A DNA stretch of 64,000 bases from the NCBI GenBank assembly GCA_002011035.2, contig MTLY02000003.1, positions 1 to 64,000 on the forward strand. The letters are read 5' to 3'. Source of the stretch: Candidatus Hecatella orcuttiae (lineage in GTDB: Archaea > Thermoproteota > Bathyarchaeia > Hecatellales > Hecatellaceae). Positions 39,593-50,000 of this stretch are shown one piece after another. The translations under genes were made by a program, and so were the position numbers. Positions within the stretch are counted from its first letter, which is position 1. Each line of letters starts with the position of its first letter. The notes beneath the pieces are model-generated. The model saw nothing but the letters and a program-made list of their open reading frames with translations. It had not been told where the DNA came from and searched no databases.

Positions 39593-40603
39593 CTACTCGG
39601 ACTCCTCCAACCCCGACATCTTCCTGATGAACCTCCCCACCTTCTCGATGGGGTGGTCTTCCATCTCCTTAAGCATCCTCTGTAGGTTCTCCCGGCCGCT
39701 CCGGGCTTCCTCAATCCACTGCCGGGCGAAGATGCCTTCCTTCACATCCCTAGCCGCCTTCCTCATGTTCTCCTTGACATGCTCGTCCACAACCTTCGGG
39801 CCTACGGCCAGACCTCCATACCGAGCGGTCTCCGACACCGCGTGCAGCATCCCCAAGATGCCCTTCCGGTAGATGATGTCCACGATGAGCTTAGCCTCGT
39901 TGCAGGCTTCAAAGTAGGCCAGCTCCGGCGGGTAGCCTTCCTCCACCAAGACCTCGAAGCCCTTCTTGAGAAGCTCCACCAAGCCGCCCACCAGCACCGT
40001 CTGCTCTCCGATGAGGTCGCTCTCCGTCTCATCCTTGAAGGTGGTCTTCAGCACCCCCGCTCGGGTGCAGCCTAAAGCCTTAGCGTACTCCAACCCCACG
40101 GTCTCTCCCTTTCCTGTGTAGTCTTGGTAGACAGCCAGAAGAGCTGGGGAGCCGAAGCCTTCGAGGTAGAGGCCTCTCACCGTGGGGCCCGGTCCCTTGG
40201 GAGCTACCATGAACACGTCGATGTGGGGCGGAGGAACGATGAGCTGGAAGTGAATGTTAAATCCGTGGGAGAAACCCAAGGCTTTACCCTCCGTCAGATG
40301 CGGCTTAATCTCCTCGTAGACCAACGGCTGAACCATGTCCTGGGTCAGCATCTGAACAACCTCCGCCCTCTCAGCCGCCTCAGACGCCTTGAAAACCCTG
40401 AAACCCTCTTTCTCAGCTGTCTTCCACTGGAGGCTCCCAGGCAGGTCTGATACGATCACATCTAAGCCTGAGTCTCGCAGGTTCTGCGATTGAGCTCTCC
40501 CTTGGCTTCCGTAGCCTATCACAGCCACGGTTTTGTTTTTCAGGTAGTTTGTGGTCACATCTCGGTCATAATATACTTTAACCACGGCTGTTCCCCCTTT
40601 CAC
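39593..40603 (-). CDS. ilvC: Ketol-acid reductoisomerase
   Basis: [56 protein letters not shown]. Confidence 0.96.
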   Translation of the reverse strand: MKGGTAVVKVYYDRDVTTNYLKNKTVAVIGYGSQGRAQSQNLRDSGLDVIVSDLPGSLQWKTAEKEGFRVFKASEAAERAEVVQMLTQDMVQPLVYEEIKPHLTEGKALGFSHGFNIHFQLIVPPPHIDVFMVAPKGPGPTVRGLYLEGFGSPALLAVYQDYTGKGETVGLEYAKALGCTRAGVLKTTFKDETESDLIGEQTVLVGGLVELLKKGFEVLVEEGYPPELAYFEACNEAKLIVDIIYRKGILGMLHAVSETARYGGLAVGPKVVDEHVKENMRKAARDVKEGIFARQWIEEARSGRENLQRMLKEMEDHPIEKVGRFIRKMSGLEESE

Positions 40604-41169
40604 ACTTTTATGGCTTCGCTTCCCCTGAGGAGAGCTGTGATGCCTGTTCTGGCCATTTCTTTTACACCGTATTCTTTTATGAGGTCTAGGAAAGCGTCGA
40701 TCTTCCTAGGCTCCCCTGTGATCTCGATGACCATGGAGTCCGCGGTCACGTCCACCACCCTCGCCCGGTAGATGCGGGAAAAATGAATGAGGTCCGACCG
40801 GGCTTTGGAGTCTTTCACATGAACCTTGATGAGGGCCAGCTCCCGGAGCACCGACTGCTTAGGATTCAACCGGGTGACCTTGACGGTTTCCACCAGCTTG
40901 TAGAGGTTCTTCACAATCTGCTCCACAGCCCACTCGTCTCCCCTGATGACCAAGGTCATCCTAGCCAGCTTTCCCCCCTCAAGAGCGCCCACGGAGATAC
41001 TGTCGATGTTGTGGCCTCTCCGACGGATCATGTTCGTAACCTTGAAGAGGACACCCGGCTTATTCTCTACGATAGTGGCTATGATCTGGCTTGAGGGCTC
41101 TTGGCTCACGCTTCCCCACCTCTCCTCAGGGCCGCATGGGTTCCATGCGTTTAACCTTTGCACACGCAT
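40600..41169 (-). CDS. ilvN: Acetolactate synthase small subunit
   Basis: ACT domain [33 protein letters not shown]. Confidence 0.94.
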   Translation of the reverse strand: MRVQRLNAWNPCGPEERWGSVSQEPSSQIIATIVENKPGVLFKVTNMIRRRGHNIDSISVGALEGGKLARMTLVIRGDEWAVEQIVKNLYKLVETVKVTRLNPKQSVLRELALIKVHVKDSKARSDLIHFSRIYRARVVDVTADSMVIEITGEPRKIDAFLDLIKEYGVKEMARTGITALLRGSEAIKV

Positions 41170-41258
41170 AGCTTAAGATACTGCGGCGATAATTAAAATT
41201 ATGCCTCCTCACATTTCAGGAAGCCTTAAAATGCGTAGAGGAGTATCCAGTTAGAGCC

Positions 41259-42521
41259 ATGACGGTCACATGGGATGAAGAGAAACCTCCAGCCGAAGTA
41301 GCAGCCCGTCCTGCCAAATGGGTCTACCTAGGCGTCGTGTTAATCGCCTTTGCCGTGGTTGCCTCCGGCTTCTCCGCCTACCTCTACCTGAATTTTCAGT
41401 CGCAGGTGGAGGATTTCCACTCCGACTACGCAGCGCTGGAATCTCAGCTTTCCAGCCTCCAGTCGCAGGTTTCCAGCGTGGAAGCTGAACTGAGGAGGCT
41501 TCGCTCCCAGCTGGAAGCTCTCCAGCCCCAACCCGCTGAAGCGGGCGCGCTGCTCACCCCCCAGCAGGTCTTCAAATTGGCTGAGCCCTCCGTCGTCCTC
41601 ATCAGAGCGGAGTCCCTAACGATCTTCGGTGTTGAAGTATCAGAGGGCTCCGGCTTCGTTTACGACTCCCAAGGCCACTTAGTAACCAACAACCACGTGG
41701 TGGAGGGAGCCGACGAACTGGAGGTTGTCTTCCCAGACGGAACGGTCGTCGAGGCTCGGCTTGTGGGCGCTGACCCCTACAGTGACTTGGCGGTTTTGAA
41801 GGTAGACCTGCCGGCTGAGAAGTTGAAGCCTCTGCCTTTAGGAAACTCCTCCGAGCTTTCGGTCGGAGACCCCATCGTGGCCATCGGAAACCCCTTCGGT
41901 TTAAGCAACACCATGACGGCTGGGATAGTAAGCCAAGTGGGAAGAGAGTTAAGAGCTCCGAGAGGCTACATCATCATCGACGTCATCCAGGTTGACGCCG
42001 CCATCAACCCCGGGAACTCCGGAGGGCCTCTGATGAACATGAAGGGGGAAGTGGTGGGGGTGAACACGGCCATCATTTCAGGTTCAGGAACCTCCGCCGG
42101 AGTCGGGTTCGCCATTCCCTCCGACACGGTGAAAAGGGAAGTGCCTGTCCTCATAGCAACGGGTGAGTATAAGCATCCGTGGATAGGCATCTCAGGAACC
42201 GACGTGACCCCTGAGATCGCGGAGGCCATGGGGCTGAAGGAAGTGAAAGGCTTCCTCATCACCGACGTCGTCGAAGGCAGCCCAGCTGAGGCGGCGGGGC
42301 TCCGGGGGGGCAGCAGAACCGTTACCATCGAAGGCTTGGAGGTCAAACTAGGCGGCGACGTCATAATAGGCGTGGACGACGTGGAAGTCAGGAAGCTGAG
42401 GGACGGCATCGTCTACATCGAGAGAAACAAACAGCCCGGGGACGAGATCACCCTCACCATCATCAGGGAGGGACAAGTCCTCACCGTGGAGTTGATGTTG
42501 GGGGAGAGACCTCCGCCCTAA
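41259..42521 (+). CDS. HtrA/DegP-like membrane-anchored trypsin-PDZ protease
   Basis: VTNNHVVEGADE, DLAVLKVD, NPGNSGGPLMNMKGEVVGVN, PDZ region. Confidence 0.94.
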   Translation: MTVTWDEEKPPAEVAARPAKWVYLGVVLIAFAVVASGFSAYLYLNFQSQVEDFHSDYAALESQLSSLQSQVSSVEAELRRLRSQLEALQPQPAEAGALLTPQQVFKLAEPSVVLIRAESLTIFGVEVSEGSGFVYDSQGHLVTNNHVVEGADELEVVFPDGTVVEARLVGADPYSDLAVLKVDLPAEKLKPLPLGNSSELSVGDPIVAIGNPFGLSNTMTAGIVSQVGRELRAPRGYIIIDVIQVDAAINPGNSGGPLMNMKGEVVGVNTAIISGSGTSAGVGFAIPSDTVKREVPVLIATGEYKHPWIGISGTDVTPEIAEAMGLKEVKGFLITDVVEGSPAEAAGLRGGSRTVTIEGLEVKLGGDVIIGVDDVEVRKLRDGIVYIERNKQPGDEITLTIIREGQVLTVELMLGERPPP

Positions 42522-42682
42522 AGCATCCCGGCTTCTCAGCCAAGTCACCTTCAACCCTCCCGGAGAAAACTTTTCCTCCTATTCGAAGAGGCCTTGCCGA
42601 CAAAACTATTTAAAGTGAAACCGCTAGCTATACTCTAAGCCGGCTGATAGGACCGTTTACCCTTGATGCTTCCCCCCAGAGG

Positions 42683-44551
42683 TTGAGAGAGGTTTCGAGT
42701 GGAATGTTCCAAGAGGAAGTCAAAAAAATCCAGCAACAGCACAGAATCATCGGCCGTGAGGAAGAGCTGAGTTGCGCTCTGGCTGCCGCTTATGCTGGGA
42801 AACACATCCTCTTGGAGGGTGCGGTGGGGGTAGGTAAAACCGTCATAGCGTTGGCGTTAGCCAGACATCTTAACCGAAAATTTTACCGGGTTGACGGGGA
42901 CGAACGCTACACCGAGCATAAGCTCACCGGCTGGTTTGACCCCTCCGCGGTGATGGCCAAGGGCTACTCTTGGGAAACCTTCATCCCAGGACCTTTGACG
43001 CAGGCCATGATGGAGGGCGCTCTCCTGTTCATCAACGAGCTGAACCGAATGCCTGAAGGCACTCAGAACGTCCTCCTTCCCGCAATGGATGAAGGGCGGA
43101 TAAACATCCCTAAGATCGGAGTAGTGGAGTCCAAGCCAACCTTCCTCATCATCGCAACCCAAAACCCTGAAGAATTCGTGGGCACAAGCAGGCTGGGGGA
43201 GGCTTTAAAGGACCGTTTCGTTTGGATTCGCCTCAACTACCAGTCGGGGGTGGAAGAGTGCGAAATAGTCAAAAAGGAGACAGGCTGCGAGGATGAGGCT
43301 TTAATTTCAACAGCCGTTAAAATCGCCAGAAAAACCAGAGAAGACCCTGACATAAGGCGGGGCTCCTCGGTTCGAGGGGCCATCGACCTAGTGGACCTTG
43401 TCAGAAAGTTTGCAGGAGGCTTCACCGCGGACGTGGAAGTTTGGGTAAAAGCCGCCATGATAGCCCTGCCGACCAAGATAGAGCTTCAGGACCAAACCAC
43501 GCGAAAAGTCGACGAGCTGATCAAGAAAATAGTCACCTCCAGCCTAAGTGAAGTGAAAGCCGAAGCGCCGGTGAAGACATCTTCCCAGCCGGAAAAAAGT
43601 GACCGCGGAGGCCATGCTGGGGGACAAGGTTTTCAACAAGCCCTAAAGGACAGGCTTACAGGTAAAAAATTTCAACCCCCACTGAACATGTTAGCTCCGA
43701 AAAGGTCGGAAACGGTAGGCGAACTTCTTCTCGAAGGAAAACTGTTTAAGGAAGCGGTGGCCGCCATTACAAAGGCTGAGCCGAGCTGGCTGGGTTTGCA
43801 TCTTCTGGCTTCGGTTAAGCCTGAGCTTGAGCCGGAGTACCAAGAGCTTGCGAAAAGGCTTCTGATCAGGATGATCGTAAGGCTTGCGGCTCAAATATCT
43901 TGGAGAGGTCTCTCCGCCACCTACTATGGCTGCGTGCCCTTCAAACCGGGAATGGAAGAGTTCGACGTGGAGCAGACCTACGAAAACTGGCTGGGTAACC
44001 CTTGCCCCGGCCCCGAGGACATCGTGGGGGTTGAAAAATTCAGGAAGAAAAACGCCGTGGCCATCATGTTTGACACCAGTAACTCTATGCAGATGAGTAA
44101 GATCGTAACCGCCGCCTTGGCGGTGGGGGTTTTAGCCTACAAGCTGAAGGAAGACCATCACTCCATCATCACCTTCAAGGAAAAGCCTGAAGTCCTAAAA
44201 GGCATGACGGAGAACTTGGAAATCGAAACGCTGGTGGGCAGAATCCTAGACCACCAGCCCGGAGGACTGACCAACATCCGGGACGCTTTAGCCAAGGGTT
44301 TGGAGGAACTGGAGCGGGTTCAAGTCCACAGGCAACTGGGCATCATGGTGACAGACGGATGGGTTACCTACGGAGGAGACCCGGTGGAGATCGCTGAGAA
44401 ATATCCCCGTCTTCATGTGATCCAGGTTCCTCTGGGTGTGGGAGGAGGAGACCCTGACATGTGCCGAACCCTCGCCAAGGCTGGGAGGGGGAAATACTCC
44501 TATATGCGAAGTTTCTACCATCTCCCCCAAGCCATCCTCTCCATCTTGTGA
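42683..44551 (+). CDS. MoxR-type AAA+ ATPase fused to a VWA domain
   Basis: Walker A GAVGVGKT, LLFINELNRM; VWA MIDAS VAIMFDTSNSMQ. Confidence 0.92.
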   Translation: MREVSSGMFQEEVKKIQQQHRIIGREEELSCALAAAYAGKHILLEGAVGVGKTVIALALARHLNRKFYRVDGDERYTEHKLTGWFDPSAVMAKGYSWETFIPGPLTQAMMEGALLFINELNRMPEGTQNVLLPAMDEGRINIPKIGVVESKPTFLIIATQNPEEFVGTSRLGEALKDRFVWIRLNYQSGVEECEIVKKETGCEDEALISTAVKIARKTREDPDIRRGSSVRGAIDLVDLVRKFAGGFTADVEVWVKAAMIALPTKIELQDQTTRKVDELIKKIVTSSLSEVKAEAPVKTSSQPEKSDRGGHAGGQGFQQALKDRLTGKKFQPPLNMLAPKRSETVGELLLEGKLFKEAVAAITKAEPSWLGLHLLASVKPELEPEYQELAKRLLIRMIVRLAAQISWRGLSATYYGCVPFKPGMEEFDVEQTYENWLGNPCPGPEDIVGVEKFRKKNAVAIMFDTSNSMQMSKIVTAALAVGVLAYKLKEDHHSIITFKEKPEVLKGMTENLEIETLVGRILDHQPGGLTNIRDALAKGLEELERVQVHRQLGIMVTDGWVTYGGDPVEIAEKYPRLHVIQVPLGVGGGDPDMCRTLAKAGRGKYSYMRSFYHLPQAILSIL

Positions 44552-44695
44552 CACTTTTTTGCGGGAGCCCGGATTAAGGTCAGTCGGCTTTGAAACCTAG
44601 GTTCAGGCAGGTTTTTCTCGCGCTGGGGTGGAGAAAATGTTTTTAAAATAGTAAATATAATAAATATAATAATAAAATTTTCTGAGGACTAGGTC

Positions 44696-45046
44696 ATGAA
44701 GAAAATTGAAGCCTATATAAAATCTGATAAATTAAAGGAAGCAATCCACGAGCTGAAGAAAATCGGCGTTCCCGGCTTCACCTACTATGCCGTAACAGGT
44801 CACGGCAGAGAGGAAGAAGTTAAAGGATTCGTCCCTAGGGGCATCTCGGCTATTCCCATCAAAGAAGACATCCTACCCCGAACGAAAATCGAGATCATGT
44901 GCAACGACAAGGATGTTGACAAAATTTTCGAAGCCATCTGGAAAGCCTGTTGCACTAAGAAACCGGGAGACGGAATGGTCTTCGTCTCACCCATAACAGC
45001 CGCCTATAAACTGAAGGCGAAAGAAAAGCTCTCTAAGCTAGAATAA
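44696..45046 (+). CDS. PII family regulatory protein
   Basis: MKKIEAYIKSDKLKEAIHELKKIGVPGFTYYAVTGHGRE...PRTKIEIMCNDKDVDKIFEAI...GDGMVFVSPI. Confidence 0.9.
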   Translation: MKKIEAYIKSDKLKEAIHELKKIGVPGFTYYAVTGHGREEEVKGFVPRGISAIPIKEDILPRTKIEIMCNDKDVDKIFEAIWKACCTKKPGDGMVFVSPITAAYKLKAKEKLSKLE

Positions 45047-45083
45047 AACCCTTGGGGCCTAGACCCTGCGGGTTTAGAGGACG

Positions 45084-45692
45084 CTATCCTCCGGAAAGAA
45101 TCTTCCACACTTCTTTTTTTAGGGTTTTCTCAGCGAAAAGAAGCCTCGTCTCGAAGGTCTCGTCGATGACTACTCTCCCATCCGGTGTGGAGACCACGCA
45201 GCCTCCTATAGACTTCAGCGGCTTCTTGTCAAACGTCACCTTCATGTTTGAGGGCAGCTTCAGTTTTTGAAGCACCTGCTGGGAGCGCTCTAGGTCTTTT
45301 TCGTTAAGCTTCACCTTGATGCTCTCCGAGCCTATCTGAGACGCTGCCAAAGCTGTGAGATGGCGGAGGCTTTTGAGGTAGGCTTCCCCCTTGACGATTC
45401 CTCGAAGCTTTTTCTCCGCCTCCTTGAAGGCTTGACCTATCAGCCTGTTTTTTTCCGCCAGAATTTTCAGGGACGCCTCCCTTCTGGCTTCGCTGAGCCT
45501 TCTATCTTCAATGAGCTTAGCCTCTTCCCGAGTTTCAGCCTCAGCGTTCTCCTCCACTTTCCGTCCTTCTTCTTCAGCCTTCTGGACGAGTTCCCTCGCC
45601 TGCTTCTCAGCTTCTTCGATTCTCTTTTTAGCTTCAGCATGGGCGTCGGCTAAAATTTCTTCACCGATCTTGGCCAGAACTTGGCTGCTCAA
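45084..45692 (-). CDS. atpE: A-type ATP synthase subunit E
   Basis: Coiled-coil N-terminus and GGCVVSTPDGRVVIDETFETRL C-terminal motif. Confidence 0.88.
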   Translation of the reverse strand: MSSQVLAKIGEEILADAHAEAKKRIEEAEKQARELVQKAEEEGRKVEENAEAETREEAKLIEDRRLSEARREASLKILAEKNRLIGQAFKEAEKKLRGIVKGEAYLKSLRHLTALAASQIGSESIKVKLNEKDLERSQQVLQKLKLPSNMKVTFDKKPLKSIGGCVVSTPDGRVVIDETFETRLLFAEKTLKKEVWKILSGG

Positions 45693-46087
45693 AGTTTAAC
45701 CCCCAAAATTTCCTCCACGATTCTTTCAGCCGCTTTTTCAAGGTTTTTGGATGCTTTTTCTCTCAAGGCTTTGATTTGGTTCTCAGCTTCCTTTTCGATT
45801 TTGGCGGCTTTTTCTTGGATGAGGGCATCGGTTTCCTTTATCATTTTTTCCCTTCGATGTTTCGCTTTTTCGGAGGCCTTTGCTTTGATGGCTTCTGCCT
45901 CCGCTTCCGCCTTCCTCAATATTTCCCTACTTCTGCTTTCTGCGTCCTCTATGATCTTCCTAGCCTGCTCTTCTATTTCCCTGATTTTCCTGAGGGTTTC
46001 CACCGAAGACAAAGCCTTCACCGCAACTCCGCTGAAAGTAAGATTAAGGTTTCTTGGGTGGTTTCGACTATATAAAATCTTGTTCAA
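45689..46087 (-). CDS. A-type ATP synthase subunit H-like
   Basis: All-alpha coiled-coil ALSSVETLRKIREIEEQARKIIEDAE, overlapping subunit E. Confidence 0.8.
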   Translation of the reverse strand: MNKILYSRNHPRNLNLTFSGVAVKALSSVETLRKIREIEEQARKIIEDAESRSREILRKAEAEAEAIKAKASEKAKHRREKMIKETDALIQEKAAKIEKEAENQIKALREKASKNLEKAAERIVEEILGVKL

Positions 46088-46103
46088 CCCCGAGAAGAAG
46101 GGT

Positions 46104-47384
46104 CTACATATAGTCTCTAAGGCTGGGTTTTCTTTTCTTCCCGGGAGCAGGTTTTCCTGTTTCTTCTTTTACTATCAGTTTCCCGTATACTCCATCGTAG
46201 CCCGGCTTTACCGTTACTCTACCCTCTCTAACCCTCACGATCAATTCGGCGACAGGGCGTTCTACAACTTCGCACAGCTCCCCGTAGGAGGCGTCGAGCA
46301 GAACCGTGTACTCGTTTCCAAACCTCCTCACCAAGGCGTTGTACCGCAGCCAAACCCTCTGACTGGACAGGCTGTCAGCCCCCAAGGCTGTGGCTATGAC
46401 CTCGGAGAGGGGGAGAAGATGCACGTAAGCCGGGGTCTTTTCAGGCTTGAACCCCGCAGGTCTGTCAGCCAACTCTTCAACCCTCTGCTCAACCCCCTTG
46501 GTCATCTTCCGCCCGCAGACAGGGCACAAGCTTTCCATCTTCTCCGCCTCTTGGGCTGGGAGGGAGACGCCGCAAGCCCGATGTCCCGTCCAGTGGTATT
46601 TCCCGTAGGCGGGGTTGGTTTCGACGGTGAAGAGGAAGCGGCGGGGGTCCTTGGATTTTATGGCCTCCACGATATTTCGGAAGCCCAGATTTTTCAACTC
46701 TAAAACGTTGGCTTCCCTCCCCAGCCTCCAAGGCCAGTAACTGTGGCTGTCGGAGTTGGAGACCAAAGCTAAACGGTCCAACTCCTTTATCCTCCAGTTC
46801 ATGGGAGGATCCGAGGAAAGGCCTGTTTCCAAGGCGAAGATTTTGGAGGTCTTGTCTTGGTAGCAGTCTTCAAGGCGGTCGAAGCCGCTGAAGGTTCCGA
46901 AGAGGCTGAACCAGGGAGTCCAAGCGTGGGCGGGAAACACAACGTTTTCCTCTGAGACTTGGAGAGTGAGCTCCACAAGCTCCGGAGGCGTCAATTCCAA
47001 AGTCGGTCTTCCATCGGCTTCTAGGGAGCCGTATTTTCGGAGCTCCTCGTTCAGCTGCTCAGCCACCTCCAAGCTGGGCATCCATATGACATGGTGGATT
47101 TTTTTCTGTTTACCTTCAAAGCTAAAAAGGGTGTGAACCTCGCAGCTTACCATAAAATATACTTGGGGGTTTTCGGCTTCCTTGAGAGTGTAAAGCCCAT
47201 CCCACGGGCTTTCTTCCAGTAACGCCTTCAGCTCGTTGTACCATAGGGGATGGGTGGAGTCCCCTGTGCCCACCACTTTCAATCCTTTAATCTGAGCATA
47301 ACGCGCTATGGAAGTCACCGTCATATCTTGGCTGGTAGCTCTGCTGTATCGGGAGTGAATGTGGCCGTCTAGAAACACCCTCAA
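46104..47384 (-). CDS. Endonuclease Q-like PHP-domain protein
   Basis: DGHIHSRYSRATSQDMTVTSIARYAQIKGLKVVGTGDSTHPLW; SNSDSHSYWPWRLGREANVLEL; CPVCG. Confidence 0.9.
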   Translation of the reverse strand: MRVFLDGHIHSRYSRATSQDMTVTSIARYAQIKGLKVVGTGDSTHPLWYNELKALLEESPWDGLYTLKEAENPQVYFMVSCEVHTLFSFEGKQKKIHHVIWMPSLEVAEQLNEELRKYGSLEADGRPTLELTPPELVELTLQVSEENVVFPAHAWTPWFSLFGTFSGFDRLEDCYQDKTSKIFALETGLSSDPPMNWRIKELDRLALVSNSDSHSYWPWRLGREANVLELKNLGFRNIVEAIKSKDPRRFLFTVETNPAYGKYHWTGHRACGVSLPAQEAEKMESLCPVCGRKMTKGVEQRVEELADRPAGFKPEKTPAYVHLLPLSEVIATALGADSLSSQRVWLRYNALVRRFGNEYTVLLDASYGELCEVVERPVAELIVRVREGRVTVKPGYDGVYGKLIVKEETGKPAPGKKRKPSLRDYM

Positions 47385-47465
47385 AGCGGCCGCCTGAAAC
47401 CCTGTTTTCCTCCCTTCAACCTATCCCTGAAGAAGGTTAAATCTTTTCGGCTAACTTCGACTGCG

Positions 47466-47957
47466 ATGTTTTTATGCCTCAAGCAAGTTTCTCTCCTCAT
47501 GAAGGGAGCCTACGTTCTCCTCCTCTCCGCCGAGGAAAACGCGAAGGTTAAGGTTGGAAGCCTAGGAGAAATAAAGCTGGCAAAAGGACACTACGCCTAC
47601 GTGGGCTCCGCCCTTGGAAGAGGACTGAACCTAGAGAAACGGGTGCAGAGACATAAAAGATTAGCCGAAACGAAAGCCGGCTGTTTAAGATGGCACATCG
47701 ACTACCTTCTGGCCTCGCCCAGCTTCCGTTGGAGGGAAGCCATCCTCATCGAGTCATCGGAACCCTTGGAATGCGCTGTTTCCCGAAGGCTTGAAGCCTT
47801 GGCAGAGGCGGTTATACCGAAATTCGGCTCTTCCGACTGCAAGAACGCTTGCAGAGGCCATCTTCACTATCTTGGAACCCGGCCTCTTCGAGAAATCAGA
47901 GACATTTTAGAAAACCTAAGATTGAACCTTCGTCATGCTGCTGTGAAACATCCTTAG
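47466..47957 (+). CDS. DUF123/GIY-YIG-like nuclease domain protein
   Basis: GAYVLLLSAEENAKVKVGSLGEIKLAKGHYAYVGSALGRGLNLEKRVQRH; start probably ~47499. Confidence 0.85.
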   Translation: MFLCLKQVSLLMKGAYVLLLSAEENAKVKVGSLGEIKLAKGHYAYVGSALGRGLNLEKRVQRHKRLAETKAGCLRWHIDYLLASPSFRWREAILIESSEPLECAVSRRLEALAEAVIPKFGSSDCKNACRGHLHYLGTRPLREIRDILENLRLNLRHAAVKHP

Positions 47958-47993
47958 CCGGCCGGACCCGGTTGGGGGTGTCTTCGGGTTTCC

Positions 47994-48302
47994 CTAGATG
48001 GTTTCTGTGAAGACTGTTACGCCTTCGATGTATTTCGCCCACTGCCTCAGAAGCTTCAAAGCCTCTGGGGTGGACAGGTCTTTTTTATACTCTTCCACGT
48101 TTTTGATGTCGATGCATTCGATGTAGTTGTAGGGAAGAGGCTTCCCTTCCAAGGTTTCCTTGAGCTTGTAGACGCGGTAGGAGGTTATGGATTTAAAGAA
48201 TTTCTCGGTGGTCGGGTAATCAAATTCATGAACCCACTTCTCGTATTCCTCCGCTTTGGCTTCAGGGCGAAGTTTCGATAACACGAAAACCCTAGGCATT
48301 CT
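47994..48302 (-). CDS. REDY-like HapK-type small protein
   Basis: MPRVFVLSKLRPEAKAEEYEKWVHEFDYPTTEKF...SYRVYKL...YIECIDI; the longer ORF start at 48392 looks too early. Confidence 0.65.
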   Translation of the reverse strand, partial: RMPRVFVLSKLRPEAKAEEYEKWVHEFDYPTTEKFFKSITSYRVYKLKETLEGKPLPYNYIECIDIKNVEEYKKDLSTPEALKLLRQWAKYIEGVTVFTETI

Positions 48303-48434
48303 TCCACCTCCAATTGTAGATAGAGAAGGGGGGAGTGCGGATAAAAAACTATCCGGGAAGGGCAACTGGGCGGCAAAACCTAATAACCGCATAAATAGTT
48401 ACTTCAAGATGGCTGAACCTAGGATGTGTTGCCC

Positions 48435-48596
48435 ATGTGGAATAAGTGCCCGAAATGCGGTGGAAGGATGGTATGCGAAGAAGTTTCCATTCTAGGAAAA
48501 CATGGAACCTTAGGGCGGAAAAGCTACCTTTTTAACGCCTACATCTGTAGCTCATGCCGCTACACGGAGTTTTTCCTTCAGCCTCCGAAAAGTTAG
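48435..48596 (+). CDS. 53-aa zinc-ribbon protein
   Basis: MWNKCPKCGGRMVCEEVSILGKHGTLGRKSYLFNAYICSSCRYTEFFLQPPKS; CPKC/CSSC; absent from ORF track (<60 aa). Confidence 0.75.
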   Translation: MWNKCPKCGGRMVCEEVSILGKHGTLGRKSYLFNAYICSSCRYTEFFLQPPKS

Positions 48597-48629
48597 ACTC
48601 AAAAAGACCGCCTCGGAGGATAGGGGACG

Positions 48630-49208
48630 GTGAAATTGTCGGTTGATAAAAGAATCCTCTACTTTAAGGTTCCGGGGGAGCAGTGCACTCAAGAAACTTT
48701 TCAACGGGCCAAAGAACGGGCTGAGGAGCTGGGAATAAAGGATTTGGTCGTCGCCTCCACCACCGGTGAAACTGGAATAAAAGCCTGCGAGTATTTCAGA
48801 GGATACAACCTCACCGTTGTCTCCCATTACACCGGTTTCAAGGAGCCCGGCGTCCAGCAGATGAGCCTTGAAAACCGCGAAAAAATCCGAAAACTGGGAG
48901 GTAGACTTCTCACCTGCACCCACGCTTTCCAAGGTGTGGAACGGGGGATAAGGGAAAAGTTCGCCACCGCCTACCCTGTCGAAATAATGGCTCAAACCCT
49001 AAGGCTTTTCGGAGAAGGCGTGAAGGTTGCAGTGGAGATATCCCTCATGGCAGCGGACGCAGGGCTTATTCCTCATGACAGGGAAATCATCGCCATAGCC
49101 GGAACGAATAGAGGAGCCGACACAGCCCTAGTCCTTCAGCCTGCCAACACGACTAGAGTTTTCAGCCTAAAGGTAAAAGAAATAATAGCAAAGCCCCGGC
49201 TGAACTGA
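48630..49208 (+). CDS. Pyruvate kinase C-terminal-domain-like protein
   Basis: LVVASTTGETGIKACEYFRG...AVEISLMAADAGLIPHDREIIAIAGTNRGADTALVLQPANT. Confidence 0.85.
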   Translation: MKLSVDKRILYFKVPGEQCTQETFQRAKERAEELGIKDLVVASTTGETGIKACEYFRGYNLTVVSHYTGFKEPGVQQMSLENREKIRKLGGRLLTCTHAFQGVERGIREKFATAYPVEIMAQTLRLFGEGVKVAVEISLMAADAGLIPHDREIIAIAGTNRGADTALVLQPANTTRVFSLKVKEIIAKPRLN

Positions 49209-49260
49209 AACGGAGAATTCTCATCCGAGATTTGGAAAATAATAATTCAGAGGTCAGCCT

Positions 49261-49572
49261 TCAGCCGGAGGGCGCAGGTTTTTCCAAGGTGATTTCCATG
49301 GTGCTGACGTTGGATTTTCTGTCTTCCCTCTCCACGGTTTCCGTTCCTATGGTGATGTTTTTGATGACCAAGTCCTTCACGAAGGCTCTCCTCAACAGTT
49401 CCACCGTGTCCACAGCTTTGCTGATGGCGGTGCCTCGGGCTTTTACGACGATTCCGTTGTAGCCTTGGTTGAAGAAGGTCACGCAGGCTACCACGTAGTT
49501 CATGACGGGTTTTCTACCAACCAACACCACATTCCGTTGGGCCTCGGGTTTTTCTTCTGCCATTCGCATCAA
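49261..49572 (-). CDS. albA: Alba family DNA/RNA-binding protein
   Basis: VLVGRKPVMNYVVACVTFFNQGYNGIVVKARGTAISKAVDTVELLRRAF. Confidence 0.95.
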   Translation of the reverse strand: MMRMAEEKPEAQRNVVLVGRKPVMNYVVACVTFFNQGYNGIVVKARGTAISKAVDTVELLRRAFVKDLVIKNITIGTETVEREDRKSNVSTMEITLEKPAPSG

Positions 49573-50000
49573 CTCCTCTTGGCTACCGTTGCGGTGTTTA
49601 AAATATCATCCGATGGGGTTGAAAAATATTTTGGTCTCCTCCCTTTTAGCTGCAGGCATCCACCGGGAGGGTCCTAGAGTCGATCGGGGCATCCATAAGC
49701 ATAAAACTGTTAACCATCCAGTTAACAACCACTTCAACAGCCCCAAAGTTTAAATAAAATTCGTAAAAAGTCTCCCTGCACCTTAAGGCAGCGAATGTGC
49801 ATGTTCCCTCCGCCGATGGGGGCAACATCTAATAGGAGCCTTGCCGAATTTTATGGTTGGACAAGGCCAAGTCAAGCCTAACGTTTCCAAAGGCCGGCGG
49901 AAGAGATGACACCAACCTCCTCCGATGCGGTGTCCGGACTTTTCCAGCTCTGGGGCTTTAACTTCAGGTTTAGCGAAGCCTCCAGAGGAGGCGGTGAGCG

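Noticed and set aside
38481-39872. 463-aa plus-strand ORF opposite leuC/ilvC
   Set aside because: Pro/His/Arg-rich antisense shadow of two conserved genes.
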